DNA of 64,000 nt from positions 2,067,381 to 2,131,380 of the forward strand of contig NZ_JACHIW010000002.1 in NCBI RefSeq assembly GCF_014203395.1, in the 5' to 3' direction. Shown one piece after another: positions 43,549 through 54,800 of this stretch. The position numbers and the translations under genes were made by a program. This DNA is from Saccharopolyspora phatthalungensis (GTDB taxonomy: Bacteria; Actinomycetota; Actinomycetes; Mycobacteriales; Pseudonocardiaceae). Under the pieces are notes generated by a model. That model did not search any database. It was not told the DNA's origin and saw nothing but the letters and a program-made list of their open reading frames with translations. How positions within the stretch are numbered: position 1 is the stretch's first letter; each line of letters begins with the position of its first letter.

Positions 43549-43868
43549 CTGACCGCCGGATCGTCGCCGCTGCCCTGGAGGATCTCGTCAAAGCGGTCTC
43601 GCGCGCCTTGATCTAACGCCTCGTACGACTTGACGCACTCGGTGAGACGCCCAGAAATCTCCTGGGCGTCTTTGGCAAGGTTCTCGACCCCCAGAGACCA
43701 ACGATTACGGAAGTCCTCAACCGTGTCAGCAAGCCGGCCGTGGCCCATCGCCGCCTTGTCGCAGTCGATGTCACTGACCTTTCGGCGGCTCACCTGCTCC
43801 AACGTCCCGGACACCCCGTCCGCCGCGTCTTTCAGCGCCGTAAGATCAACGCGGAATCCGTCTGCCAC
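43545..43868 (-). CDS. WXG100-like / type VII secretion-associated small protein
   Basis: A 107-residue all-helical protein (ADGFRVDLTALKDAADGVSG, then HGRLADTVEDFRNRWSLGVE and GRLTECVKSYEAL) of WXG100-like size, with an RW turn. Such proteins pair with T7SS-secreted toxins, and the start of one, now broken, is coupled to this gene by ATGA. It starts at GTG 43866-43868 behind GGGAGG. Its toxin is gone, so it is probably an orphan. Confidence 0.75.
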   Translation of the reverse strand: MADGFRVDLTALKDAADGVSGTLEQVSRRKVSDIDCDKAAMGHGRLADTVEDFRNRWSLGVENLAKDAQEISGRLTECVKSYEALDQGARDRFDEILQGSGDDPAVR

Positions 43869-44237
43869 AGCATCCGATCCTCCCTGGATTCGTTCAATCC
43901 GACCGCCCCACAGACTAAACACCGGCGGCCAACCCCGGACTGGTTTCCTTATACATCACCCAATTGGGTCAAGACGCACGAGGAAGCTCGTTACTCGCTT
44001 TCCAAGTACGCCAGCCGGCTCGTCGGACGTGGCGTCGGATAGGAGCGTCATTCGGCGGCATCGTGGTGCGATCGTGTTGCGGTGGGTGTTGGCCGGGGCT
44101 CCGATGTGGACGGTGGGTGTTGAAGCGGTCAGTGTGACGGTCAGTACCGATGAAGGTGCTGGCCGTCACTGACGTCTCGGTAGTTGCCGCTACCCTGTTA
44201 CTGCCCCATACGTCAACTGATACGGAGAGCGAACGTT

Positions 44238-45752
44238 ATGCGCACGTTCATCACCACCGCCATCCCGTACGTCAACTCCAAGCCACACCTGGGGTTCGCG
44301 ATGGAACTGGTGGAGACGGACGTGATGGCCCGCCACCGGCACCACCGGGGCAACGAGGTCCGGTTCTTGTCCGGCACCGATGACAACTCGCTGAAGAACG
44401 TCCAGGCCGCCGAAGCCGAAGGTGTGAGTACACAAGCGCTGGTCGATCGCAACTCACAGGCTTTCCACGACCTGCGCGGCCCCTTGCAGATCAGCTTTGA
44501 CGACTTCATCCGCACCAGCTCAGACCCCAGGCATCGGCCTGGCGTGGCACGCCTGTGGCGGGCCGCCAACGCCAACGGAGACCTGTACCGCCAACACTAC
44601 GAGGGCCTGTACTGCGTCGGCTGCGAACAGTTCTACACCGAAGCGGAACTGGTCGACGGCAACTGCCCCGAGCACCTGAAGCCGCCGCAACTGGTCAGCG
44701 AGGAAAACTGGTTCTTCAGACTCTCCCGGTACGAAGACCAACTCCGGGAATTGATCGAGTCCGGCAACCTGCGGATCGAGCCGGAATCCCGCCGCAACGA
44801 GGTACTGAGCTTCATCCGGCAGGGACTCCAGGACTTCTCCGTATCCCGGTCCGTCGAACGGGCACGCGGCTGGGGCATCTCGGTCCCCGACGACCCCACG
44901 CAGGTCATTTACGTCTGGTTCGACGCTCTGATCAACTACATCACCGCCCTCGGCTTCGGCGACCCGGAGTCGGCCGACTACCGGCAATGGTGGGTCGACG
45001 GGGACGAGGTCATCCACGTCATCGGCAAGGGCATCGTGCGATTCCACGCCGTGTACTGGCCCGCCATGCTGCTGTCGGCAGGACAGCCCGTGCCGCGCAC
45101 AATCTTCGTGCACGACTACCTCACGGTGGACGGCAAGAAGCTCGGCAAGAGTCTCGGCAACGCCGTAGACCCCGTGGCACTGGTCAACACCTACGGTGCC
45201 GATGCCCTGCGCTGGTGGCTGATCCGCGACGTGCCCCGCGTCGGCGATGCGGACTTCACCCTCGAACGGATGATCAAGGGCTACCACGAAGACCTCGCCA
45301 ACGGCCTCGGCAACCTCGTTAACCGCACCGTCAGCATGATCCAGAAGTACCGGGGCAGCACGGTGCCCACTGTGGACACTGTCCCGGACAACACACTGAC
45401 CAAGGCATGCGCCAACGTCGCAGACAAGGTCGATACCGCGATGGACCGCTTCGACTTCCGCAGCGCTACCGCAGCCATCTGGGAAATCGTCGACGAGGCC
45501 AACCGCTACGTGGTCGAAAACGCCCCTTGGCACCTGGCCAAAGCCGAAAAGCACAACGACCCCGACGCCACCACACGCCTAGACGAAGTCCTCGCGACCC
45601 TCGTGCACGCCGGGCGAGTCGTAGCGGACGAGCTAACCCCGTTCCTGCCCGAAGCAGCACAACGAGTCGCAGCCCAGCTCGGCAACGGCAGCAACGAACT
45701 GGCCAAGCCGACGCCACTCTTCCCCCGCATCGAAGAACCGGACAACGCCTGA
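44238..45752 (+). CDS. metG: Methionyl-tRNA synthetase, stand-alone copy
   Basis: A 504-residue class I synthetase. It has the HIGH-type motif in TAIPYVNSKPHLGFAME, a zinc knuckle (YCVGCEQFYTEAELVDGNC), the Trp-rich VIYVWFDALINYITALGF and the KMSKS-type motif as KKLGKSLGN. It charges tRNA-Met with methionine. Setting in an accessory region between toxin remnants, and the unusual KLGKS, suggest a second copy, perhaps giving resistance to a MetRS inhibitor (inference). GGAGAG lies about 10 bases before ATG 44238. A strong hairpin follows. Confidence 0.92.
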   Translation: MRTFITTAIPYVNSKPHLGFAMELVETDVMARHRHHRGNEVRFLSGTDDNSLKNVQAAEAEGVSTQALVDRNSQAFHDLRGPLQISFDDFIRTSSDPRHRPGVARLWRAANANGDLYRQHYEGLYCVGCEQFYTEAELVDGNCPEHLKPPQLVSEENWFFRLSRYEDQLRELIESGNLRIEPESRRNEVLSFIRQGLQDFSVSRSVERARGWGISVPDDPTQVIYVWFDALINYITALGFGDPESADYRQWWVDGDEVIHVIGKGIVRFHAVYWPAMLLSAGQPVPRTIFVHDYLTVDGKKLGKSLGNAVDPVALVNTYGADALRWWLIRDVPRVGDADFTLERMIKGYHEDLANGLGNLVNRTVSMIQKYRGSTVPTVDTVPDNTLTKACANVADKVDTAMDRFDFRSATAAIWEIVDEANRYVVENAPWHLAKAEKHNDPDATTRLDEVLATLVHAGRVVADELTPFLPEAAQRVAAQLGNGSNELAKPTPLFPRIEEPDNA

Positions 45753-45773
45753 CGTGACCACCACGGCCGTCCA

Positions 45774-45899
45774 ACAAGGAGCTGCGGCGCTTCCCCAAGC
45801 CACCGCGATGTGGGGAAGCGCCGCACCGTAGGAACTGCAAGGCAATCCGCGACACCAAGAACGCGCTCATCGCCAAGATCAGCGAAAGCCAGCTGCGCT
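45774..45899 (+). repeat. 126-bp repeat, copy B, fused to the giant gene's 3' end
   Basis: It matches 34069-34194 at equal length. Its right end is exactly where similarity to the giant gene's own repeats stops. On the minus strand its last 21 bases supply six codons (SAAGFR) and the TGA stop of the giant gene. It therefore marks a recombination junction. Confidence 0.85.
45783..45825 (+). terminator. Strong hairpin after metG
   Basis: A 15-bp perfect stem (TGCGGCGCTTCCCCA, arms 45783-45797 and 45811-45825) with a 13-base loop lies 30 bases after the metG stop, within the 126-bp repeat. It may also stop transcription arriving from the giant gene on the other strand. Confidence 0.75.
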
Positions 45900-48800
45900 C
45901 TCAAACGCCGACGCCTCCGGAGTTGAACCACCGCCCTCACGCGACCTGAACTCCCTAAGCCGCGCACCACCCCACGACTTACCCTTTCCGAACTTCTTCC
46001 CCAACGACGCACCAGAATGGGACTCACCCGCATCACGAGCACGGCGCAGTTCCGCCCACACTTCCTCCACCTCCCGCTGCGCCACCTCGGCCCGACTCAC
46101 GCCCCCATCCATCGCCCTGAACTCCTTAAGCCGCATACGACCCCACGTCTTACCCTTTGCGAACTTCTTCCCCAACGACGCACCGGTGTGGGGCTCACCG
46201 GCCTCGTCAGCGCGACGCACCTCCGCCCACACCTCCTCCAACTCCACCTCCCGCTGCGCCCCCTCGGCCCGACTCGCGCCCCCATCCATCGCGCTGAACT
46301 CCTTAAGCCGCGCAAGACCCCACGACCTACTTTTTCCGAACTTCTTCCCCAACGACAGACTGGTGTGGGGCTCACCCGCCTCGTCAGCGCGACGCACCTC
46401 CGCCCACACCTCATCCCGCCCCGCCGCATCCGCCCGACTCACATCCCCCTCAGCCGCCCTGAACGCCAAAAGCTGCATATAGCCCCACGACCTACTTTTT
46501 CCGAACTTCGCCCCCAACGACAAGTCGGTGTGAGGTTCACCCGCATCACGAGCACGACGCATCTCCTCCCACACCACCTCTGCCCGCGCCCGCTCGCGTT
46601 TCGGCTTGGCCGCATCTGCCCGACTCACAACCCCCTCGTTCTTCCCCAACTCCGCAAGCAGTTCCTGACCCCACGACGCACTCTTCCCGAACTTCTTCCC
46701 CAACGACTCACCTGTGTGTGGCTCACCGGCCTCATCAGCACGGCGCACCTCTACCCATGCCTCCTCCCGCTCCTGCCTCGCCGACTCCGCCCGACTCACA
46801 CCCCCCTCCCGCTCCCTGAACTCCGCAAGCCGCGCAACACCCCACGACGCGCCCTTCCCGAACACCTCCGCCAACGACACACCGGTGTGTGGCTCACCGG
46901 CCTCATCAGCACGGCGCACCTCCTCCCAAGCCTCCTCCCGCTCCCGCCTCGCCGACTCCGCCCGACTCACACCCCCCTCCCGCTCCCTGAACTCCTTAAG
47001 CCGCACGCAACCCCACGCCAGACTCTTCCCGAACTTCTTCCCCAACGACTCACCGGTGTGTGGCTCACCGGCCTCATCAGCACGACGCAACTCCGCCCAC
47101 ACCCGCTCCAACTCCGCCTCCCGCTCCCGCCTCGCCAACTCCGCCCGACCCACACCCCCCTCCCGCTCCCTGAACTCCGCAAGCCGGCGCAAACCCCAAG
47201 ACCAGCTCTTCCCGAACGCCTCCGCCAACGACACACCGCTGTGGGGCTCACCGGCCTCATCAGCACGACGCAACTCCGCCCACACCCGCTCCAACTCCGC
47301 CTCCCGCTCCCGCCTCGCCAACTCCGCCCGACCCACACCCCCCTCCCGCTCCCTGAACTCCGCAAGCCGGCGCAAACCCCAAGACCAGCTCTTCCCGAAC
47401 GCCTCCGCCAACGACACACCGCTGTGGGGCTCACCGGCCTCATCAGCACGGCGCACCTCCGCCCAAGCCGCCTCCCACTCCAGCCTCGCCGACTCCGACC
47501 GACTCACACCCCCCTCGCTCTCCCTGAACTCCGCAAGCCGCAGCGCACCCCAGGCCGCGCTCATACCGAACTTGGCCCCCAACGACTCACCGGTGTGTGG
47601 CTCACCGGCCTCATCAGCACGACGCAGCTCCGCCGGCACCTGCTCCAACACCGCCTCCTGCCTCGCCACATCCACCCGACCACGACGACGGGACGGCCTC
47701 CCAGACTCAGCGCCCTCATCACCCGAGCCATCAACACGCGCCCGCTTGCCCCCACTACGGCCATCCACCCCAGAACCACCCACACCCCCAACCGAAGACA
47801 ACCCACCCGAATCATCCCCAAATCCTTCAGCCACAACCACATCCGCATCCGCCCCCGACAAACCCCCCGCTAGCACATCATCCCCGCGACCGTCCCGAAC
47901 CTCATCCCACCCAAGACCCAACGACTGCCCGGCGCTCAACGAGTCAAAAGACCACGCCTCCGGATCGCCAACGAAAGACAAGCCACCCAGATCGTCCGCA
48001 AACCCTTCAGCCGCAGCCACATCCGCGCCCGTCACCGGAAGGCCCGCCGCCAGCACATCATCCGTTCGACCAGCCGGAAACTCCTCCCACCCAAAACCCG
48101 ACGGCTGCCCAACATTCGACGATTCCCCCAACCACGACCCCATACCGACCGCCGACTCAGCCCATTCCAGCAAGGCACGCTCCAGTCCAGACTCGAACGG
48201 ATCAACCTCCACCAGACCGCCCACCGAATCAACAGCCGACCGCGAATCCGCAACGCCCGACGGAGAATTCTCGACACCATCCGGCGACCCCGCTCCGGCG
48301 CGAATAGCCAACCCCGAACCCTTCGAACCCAACGTGACCGCCAACTCCCGCGAAAACCGCAACGCCTCAGCACGACCGAACTCGCGAACCCTCTCCCCAA
48401 CCCGCTCCACCACCCCATCCAACGCACCCTCACGCGCCAGCCGCACTACATCATGCGTTCCCCGCACAATCCCCACCGCAACGTCACGCCAACCCAACGC
48501 CCCCCTCCCGACCTCCCCCTGAGCACTCGACTCAGCCACGGCTGGATCTGCCCCGGACAACTCAGAAGGCATCCCAGACCGCTCATCCGCAACCACATCC
48601 GCTGCCAACACGCCTCCGGCCTGCATACCACTCCCAAACCCCAACGCCTCCGGAGTTGAACCACCGCCCTCATGCGACCTGAACTCCGCAAGCCGCTGCG
48701 TACCCCAAGACCTGCTCTTTCCGAACACCCTCCCCAACGACGCACCGGAGTGGGACTCACCCGCATCACGAGCACGGCGCAGTTCCGCCCACACTTCCTC

Positions 48801-51800
48801 GACCTCCCGCTGCGCCACCTCGGCCCGACTCGCGCCCCCCTCCATCGCCCTGAACTCCTTAAGCCGCGCATGACCCCACCACTTACCCTTTCCGAACTTC
48901 TTCCCCAACGACGCACCGGAGTGGGGCTCACCCGCCTCGTCAGCACGACGCACCTCCGCCCACACCTCCTCCGACTCCACCACCCGCTCCGCCGCGTTCG
49001 TGCGATTCACATCCCCTTCGCTCACCTGGAAGCTCAGAAGCTGCCTACTGCCCCACGTCCCACTCTTGCCGAACTTCTCCGCCAACGACACGCCCGTGTG
49101 GGGCTCACCCGCATCACGAGCACGACGCACCTCCGCCCACACCGCCTCCAACCCCACTTCCCGCTTCGTCGCATCCGTACGACTCAGGTCCTCCTCGGCC
49201 GCTCTGAACGCCGCAAGCCGCGTATAGCCCCACGACTTACTCTTTCCGAACTTCTCCGCCAACGACACGTCGGTGTGGGGCTGACCTGCGTCACGAGCAC
49301 GACGCACCTCCTCCCACACCACCTCCGCCTGCACCCGCGCCCGTTGCGGCTTGGCCGTATCCGCCGGACTCACAACCCCCTCACTCTTCCCCAACTCCGC
49401 AAGCCGCTCATAACCCCACGACGCACTCTTCCCGAACTTCTTCCCCAATGACGCAGCGCTGTGAGGCTCGCCGGCCTCATCAGCACGACGCAACTCCGCC
49501 AACGCCGCCTTCCGCTCCCGCCTCAGCACATCACCCCGGCTCGTCATCCCCTCGTTCACGCTGAACTCCTTAAGCCGCGCGCAACCCCACCTCACCCCCT
49601 TCCCGAACTTCTTCCCCAGCGACTCACCGGTGTGGGGCTCGCCGGCCTCATCAGCACGGCGCACCTCCGCCAACGCCGCCTCCCGCTCCCGCCTCGCCAC
49701 ATCCGCCCGACTCACACCCCCCTCCTGCTCCCTGAACACCGAAAGCCGCTGCCTACCCCACGCCGCGCCCTTCCCGAACGCCGTCCCCAACGACACACCG
49801 GTGTGCGACTCACCCGCCTCATCAGCACGACGCAACTCCGCCCACACCCGCTCCAACTCCGCCTCCCGCTCCCGCCTCGCCAACTCCGGTCGACTCATAA
49901 CCCGCTCCCGTTCCCTAAGCTCCGCAAGCCGCCGCGAACCCCAAGACCCGCTCTTCCTGAACGCTTTCGCCAGCGACTCACCGGTGTGGGGCTCACCCGC
50001 CTCGTCGGCGCGGCGCACCTCCGCCCAGGCCGCCTCCCGCTGCCGCTTCGCCGGATCCGCCGGACTCACATCCCCCTCCCGCTCCCTGAACTCCGCAAGC
50101 CGTTGCCTACCCGAGGCCGCGCCCTTCCCGAACGCCGTCCCCAACGACACACCGGTGTGCGACTCACTCTCCTCATCAGCACGACGCAACTCCGCCCACA
50201 CCTCCTCCAACACCGCCTCCCGCCTCGCCACATCCGCCCGACGCGCACGACGACGGGACGGCCTCCCCGACTCGGCACCCTCATCACCCGAGCCATCAAC
50301 ATGAGCCCGCTTGCCCCCACTACGGCCATCCACCCCAGAACCACCCACACCCCCAACCGAAGACAACCCACCCGAATCATCCCCAAACCATTCAGCCGCA
50401 ACCACATCCGCGCCCGTCACCGGAAGGTCCGCCGCCAGCACATCATCCGTTCGACCAGCCGGAAACTCATCCCACCCAAAACCCGACGGCTGCCCAACAT
50501 TCGACGATTCCCCCAACCACGACCCCATACCGACCGCCGACTCAGCCCATTCCAGCAAGGCACGCTCCAGCCAAGACTCCAACGGATCAACCTCCACCAG
50601 ACCGCCCACCTGCTCATCGGCAGCTTCCTGCGAATCAACAATGCCAGCAGGGGAATTCTCGGCACCTTCCGGTGACTCCGGCCCCGCTCCGGCGCGAATA
50701 GCCAACCCCGAACCCTGCGAACCCAACGTGACCGCCAACTCCCGCGAAAACCGCAACGCCTCAACACGACCGAAATCACGAACCCGCTCCGCAACCCGGT
50801 CCACCACCCCATCCAAAGACCCCGCACGCGCCAGCCGCACCACATCATGCGTCCCCCCCACAATCCCCACCGCAACATCACGCCAACCCAACGCCCCCCT
50901 CGCAGGCTCCCCCTGGACACTCGACCCAGCCACAGCCACATCCGCCGAGGACAGCTCGGAAGCCGCCCCGGACCACTCAACCGCATCCACCCCTGCGCTC
51001 GGCTCACCCCCGACCGCACTCCCACCCACATGCCGCCCCGGCCGCTCGGCCCGCACCCGCTCCACCAACACCGCAGCCTGCGCCACCCGACTACGCAAGC
51101 CCACCACATCCACACCCTCCAACTCACCCCGTTCCAACCGCGCCCACCAATCCTCAACCCGCGCACGCAACCCAGGCCGATACCCCTCCGGCGCACCAAC
51201 CAACAACCCCCGCAACGAACCCACCAACCCCACCAACTCCGAAACCAACCCCAACCGCTCAGCCTCAACCACATCCACACCCTCCGCCGGCACCTCCTCC
51301 CCAGACCCCGCCGTCTCTAGGGCTGAACCAGCACTCTCCATCCTCCTGAACTCCGCGAGCCGCATACAGCCCCACGACTTAGCCTTTCCGAACTTCTTCC
51401 CCAATGACTGGCCGGTCTGGGGCTCACCCGCCTCCTCAGCGCGACGCACCTCGGCCCACACCTTCTCCAACTCCACATCCCGCGCCCGGGTCATAACGCC
51501 CACCGTCCTCCTGAACTCCGCAAGCCGCGCATAACCCCACGCCTTGTTCCTCTCGAACACTTCCGCCAACGTCGCGGCGGTGTGCGGCTCACCCGCGTCT
51601 TCGGCGCGACGCAGCTCCGCCCACACCGGCTCCAGCTCCACCTCCCGTTTCCGCTTCGCCGCAGTCGCCCGGCCCTCTCCCCCTTCCTGCTCCCTGAACA
51701 CCCCAAGCGACTTGGTGCCCCATCCCGCGCTCTTGCCGAACGCTGCCGCCAACGACCGACCTGTGTGCGGCTCACCCGCCTCGCCAGCACGACGCACCTC

Positions 51801-54800
51801 CGCCCACACCGGCTCCAGCTCCACCTCCCGCTTCCGCTTCGCCACATCCACCCGGCGCTCTCCCCCTTCCCGCTTCCTGAATTCCTTGAGCCGCCAGTGA
51901 CCCCACGACTTACTCTTCCCGAACACCTCCGCCAACGTCGCGGCGGTGTGGGGCTCACCCTCCTCGCCAGCACGACGCACCTCCGCCCACACCGGCTCCA
52001 AATCCACCCTCCGCCTGCGCTTCATCACATCAGCCCGGGGCGTACCGGACTCCGCATCGTCATCACCCGAGTCAGCAACCCGACTCCGCTTGCGCCCACT
52101 ACTTTCGACCACCGCAGCCGACCCACTCACATCCCCAGCAGACGACGACAACCCATCCGAATCATCCGCAAACCACTCAGCCGCAACGCCATCCGCGCCC
52201 GCGCCCGCCGCACCCCCGGTCGGCACGTCCGCTTCGGGCAGATCATCGGGTTGACCGTCCGGAAGCTCATGTCCCCCAAAGCCAAACGTCTGCCCAACCC
52301 CGGGCTGATCGGCCCACCACGAGCCGAGATCGTCGGCCGATTCAGCCCACTCCAGCAAAGCGCGGCCCGGCTCAGACGCCAACGGATCAAACTTCACCAA
52401 GCCATGCATCATCTCGCCAGGCGCCAGCGAATCAGTTATGCCCGCATAGGAATTCTCGGCACCATCCGGTGAATCCGACCCCGCCGCGGCGTGCACGGCC
52501 AGCGAGTCGCCCTCCGTACCAAGCCAGGCCGCCAATTCCCGGGAGAACTGGTATGCCTGAACAGAGCCGTGTGCCAGCCGCCTCGCCGCCACCAGCTCGA
52601 CCACCTCGGCAACCGAAACAATCTTGTGACCGGCCAGTTTCGTGACATCATGCGTGTGCTGCACCAGCAACGACGCCGGGTCACGCGGCCCAGCAACCGC
52701 CCGCGCCCGGTCGACCTCCCGCCGCAAATCCCGCACCGACCACTGCGCCACACTCACCGGCACGGTCGTCCCCGCCGCACCTCCCTCGGCCACAGCCGTG
52801 TCCACCACCGACACCGGCTCCGCATCCGGCAGCTCCCGCGCCGCCACTTCCGCCGAGACCGGGCCACCTGGGCCCGCGCCCCCCTCGACAACACGCTCCG
52901 GTGCCTCGATCCGCCCCCACCTGTCCACCGGCCGAGGACGCGACCCATCCGCAGCGAACCGCATCCACCGAAGACCACGACCACGCACCGGCACCAACGC
53001 AACAACGTCGCGACCCAAATCCCGCGCCACACCAGACGCCTGCCCCGACAACACCACCACACCAGAGCCCGACCCATCTCCGGACGCCACAACCACCGGA
53101 CCCCCAGCCGATTCCGCCACCCGACTTCGCAGGAAATCCGCGACCCCGCCACCGGAAATCACCCCCGGAGGAACCTGCACCCGCACCGCATCCGAGGGCA
53201 ACTTCAACGAATCCAACGCCTCCGCCACGGCACCGCCCGGCCGAGGCGAATCCCCGTACCCGGCCGCCACATCAACACCGGAAGATCCACTGTGGCCGAT
53301 CGTTTCGCCTCGCGACGACTCCCGCCCCAGAGGCGGCTGGCCGTCTGTTTCCACAGGGTGCGGAATCTCAATGGTCGTCGAGGGACCGCTCGTCGGCAAG
53401 GCGGAATCCGAGGTCACGCCAGAAGCCGCAGAAGACGCCGCCGATGGCTCGCTCGCCGACGAATCAACAACCGGCGCACTCACCTGCGGCCTGGAAGCCT
53501 CACCAGGAGGCACGTATTGGTCGCTCGTTTGAGCGCCCCACGGCTCCCTCCCCACAAACGGAATGCCGTCCGGATTCACCTGACCGCGCGGATGGCTGGG
53601 CGCGGAGGACGCGAGGTCCGGCGATGCACCAGCAGCGGGAGATGTGCTGGCAAAGGTGCCCCGCACAGCTGGCGCAAGCTCATTTCGTTGCGCGCGGTCC
53701 ACGAACGCACCAAGACTGTCCACACCAGACAATTGAGCGACGCCTTGACTGTCGCGAGAAGCCGCAGTGACCACCGGCGGTGTACCCTCACCGATCTGCC
53801 CATCCGTACTCTCGGTCGCGTACGCCGGTGGCGGTGTACTGTGCCCGACCTGCTCAACGTCTGCCATCGCAGGCGAATACGCCGGTGGTGGTGTAGCCGG
53901 TCGGACTAGCTCGGCATAAGGCGTTGCGGTCGAGTACGCCGGCGGCGGTGTACCGTGCAAGTCTTCACCCGGCATCACCCCCGCGCCAACGGTCCCAAAC
54001 CTTCGTGCCAGCAGGAAGTCCTTGGATGTCTCCCTGATCGCGGTCTTGTCTTCCTCGGCCACTCGAAGACCACCGTGCACCGTTGCATCGGCGGCCGTCG
54101 ACTCGTCCTGGACGTCCCGGTGACCAGTCACGTCCGCACCATGCGACGGTTCCCCAGAATCCGACGCCACGCCCCCCTGCGCCGGATGACCGGCAATAGC
54201 CGCGATGGAGACACCCGTCACCCCGGAGCCGTCCCGGTGCTCGCTCCCCGAACCATCTGCCAGCTCAACACCCGGACGCGACATTGCCGCGGCCGGCACC
54301 CCATCCTTGCCCGCAGCCGTTCCGCCTGCCCCACCCCGCACCAGATTCTTGCCCGCAGCAGCCTCGCCTTCCCCACCCAGCACCACACCCTCGCCTCCAG
54401 CCCTCTCGCTTTTGCCTTCGACTGACCCGTTTTCGCCATCCGGCACCCCGCCCACGTCTCCAGCCGCCCCGGTCTTACCACCCGCCATCCCAACCGCGCG
54501 AACACGAGAACCACCGGACCAACCGCCCTGAACCACACGAGAAACCACCGAATCCGGACCAGAGAGAACAGAGCCCACACCAGACACACCATCGGCAGCC
54601 GAGAACCCGTTCCCGTCAACGGTTTTCAGCTCGGAATCCTCATCCACCAAAAGAGTCATTTCATCACTGGCGGACTGGTCGCGATAGCGGGTGCCCGGCG
54701 GTATCAGCTGGCCCCGCAACACCAGACCCGTTAATCTCCCCGCGCCAGAGGCCACCGACTCCGACACCCCTGCGGTGAAAGAGAAGGGATTCCACTGCGC

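Noticed and set aside
46017..51534. Long plus-strand frames (up to 618 aa) opposite the HTH arrays
   Set aside because: They repeat because the antisense of the arrays repeats. The plus translations are Pro/Arg/Thr/Ser-rich and lack start signals, whereas the minus frame shows conserved protein-level features.
45915..52033. CRISPR-like array suggested by regularly spaced repeats
   Set aside because: Units are 150-185 bp, stay in frame and vary by codon within a coding sequence. There are no short palindromic repeats with unique spacers and no cas genes.
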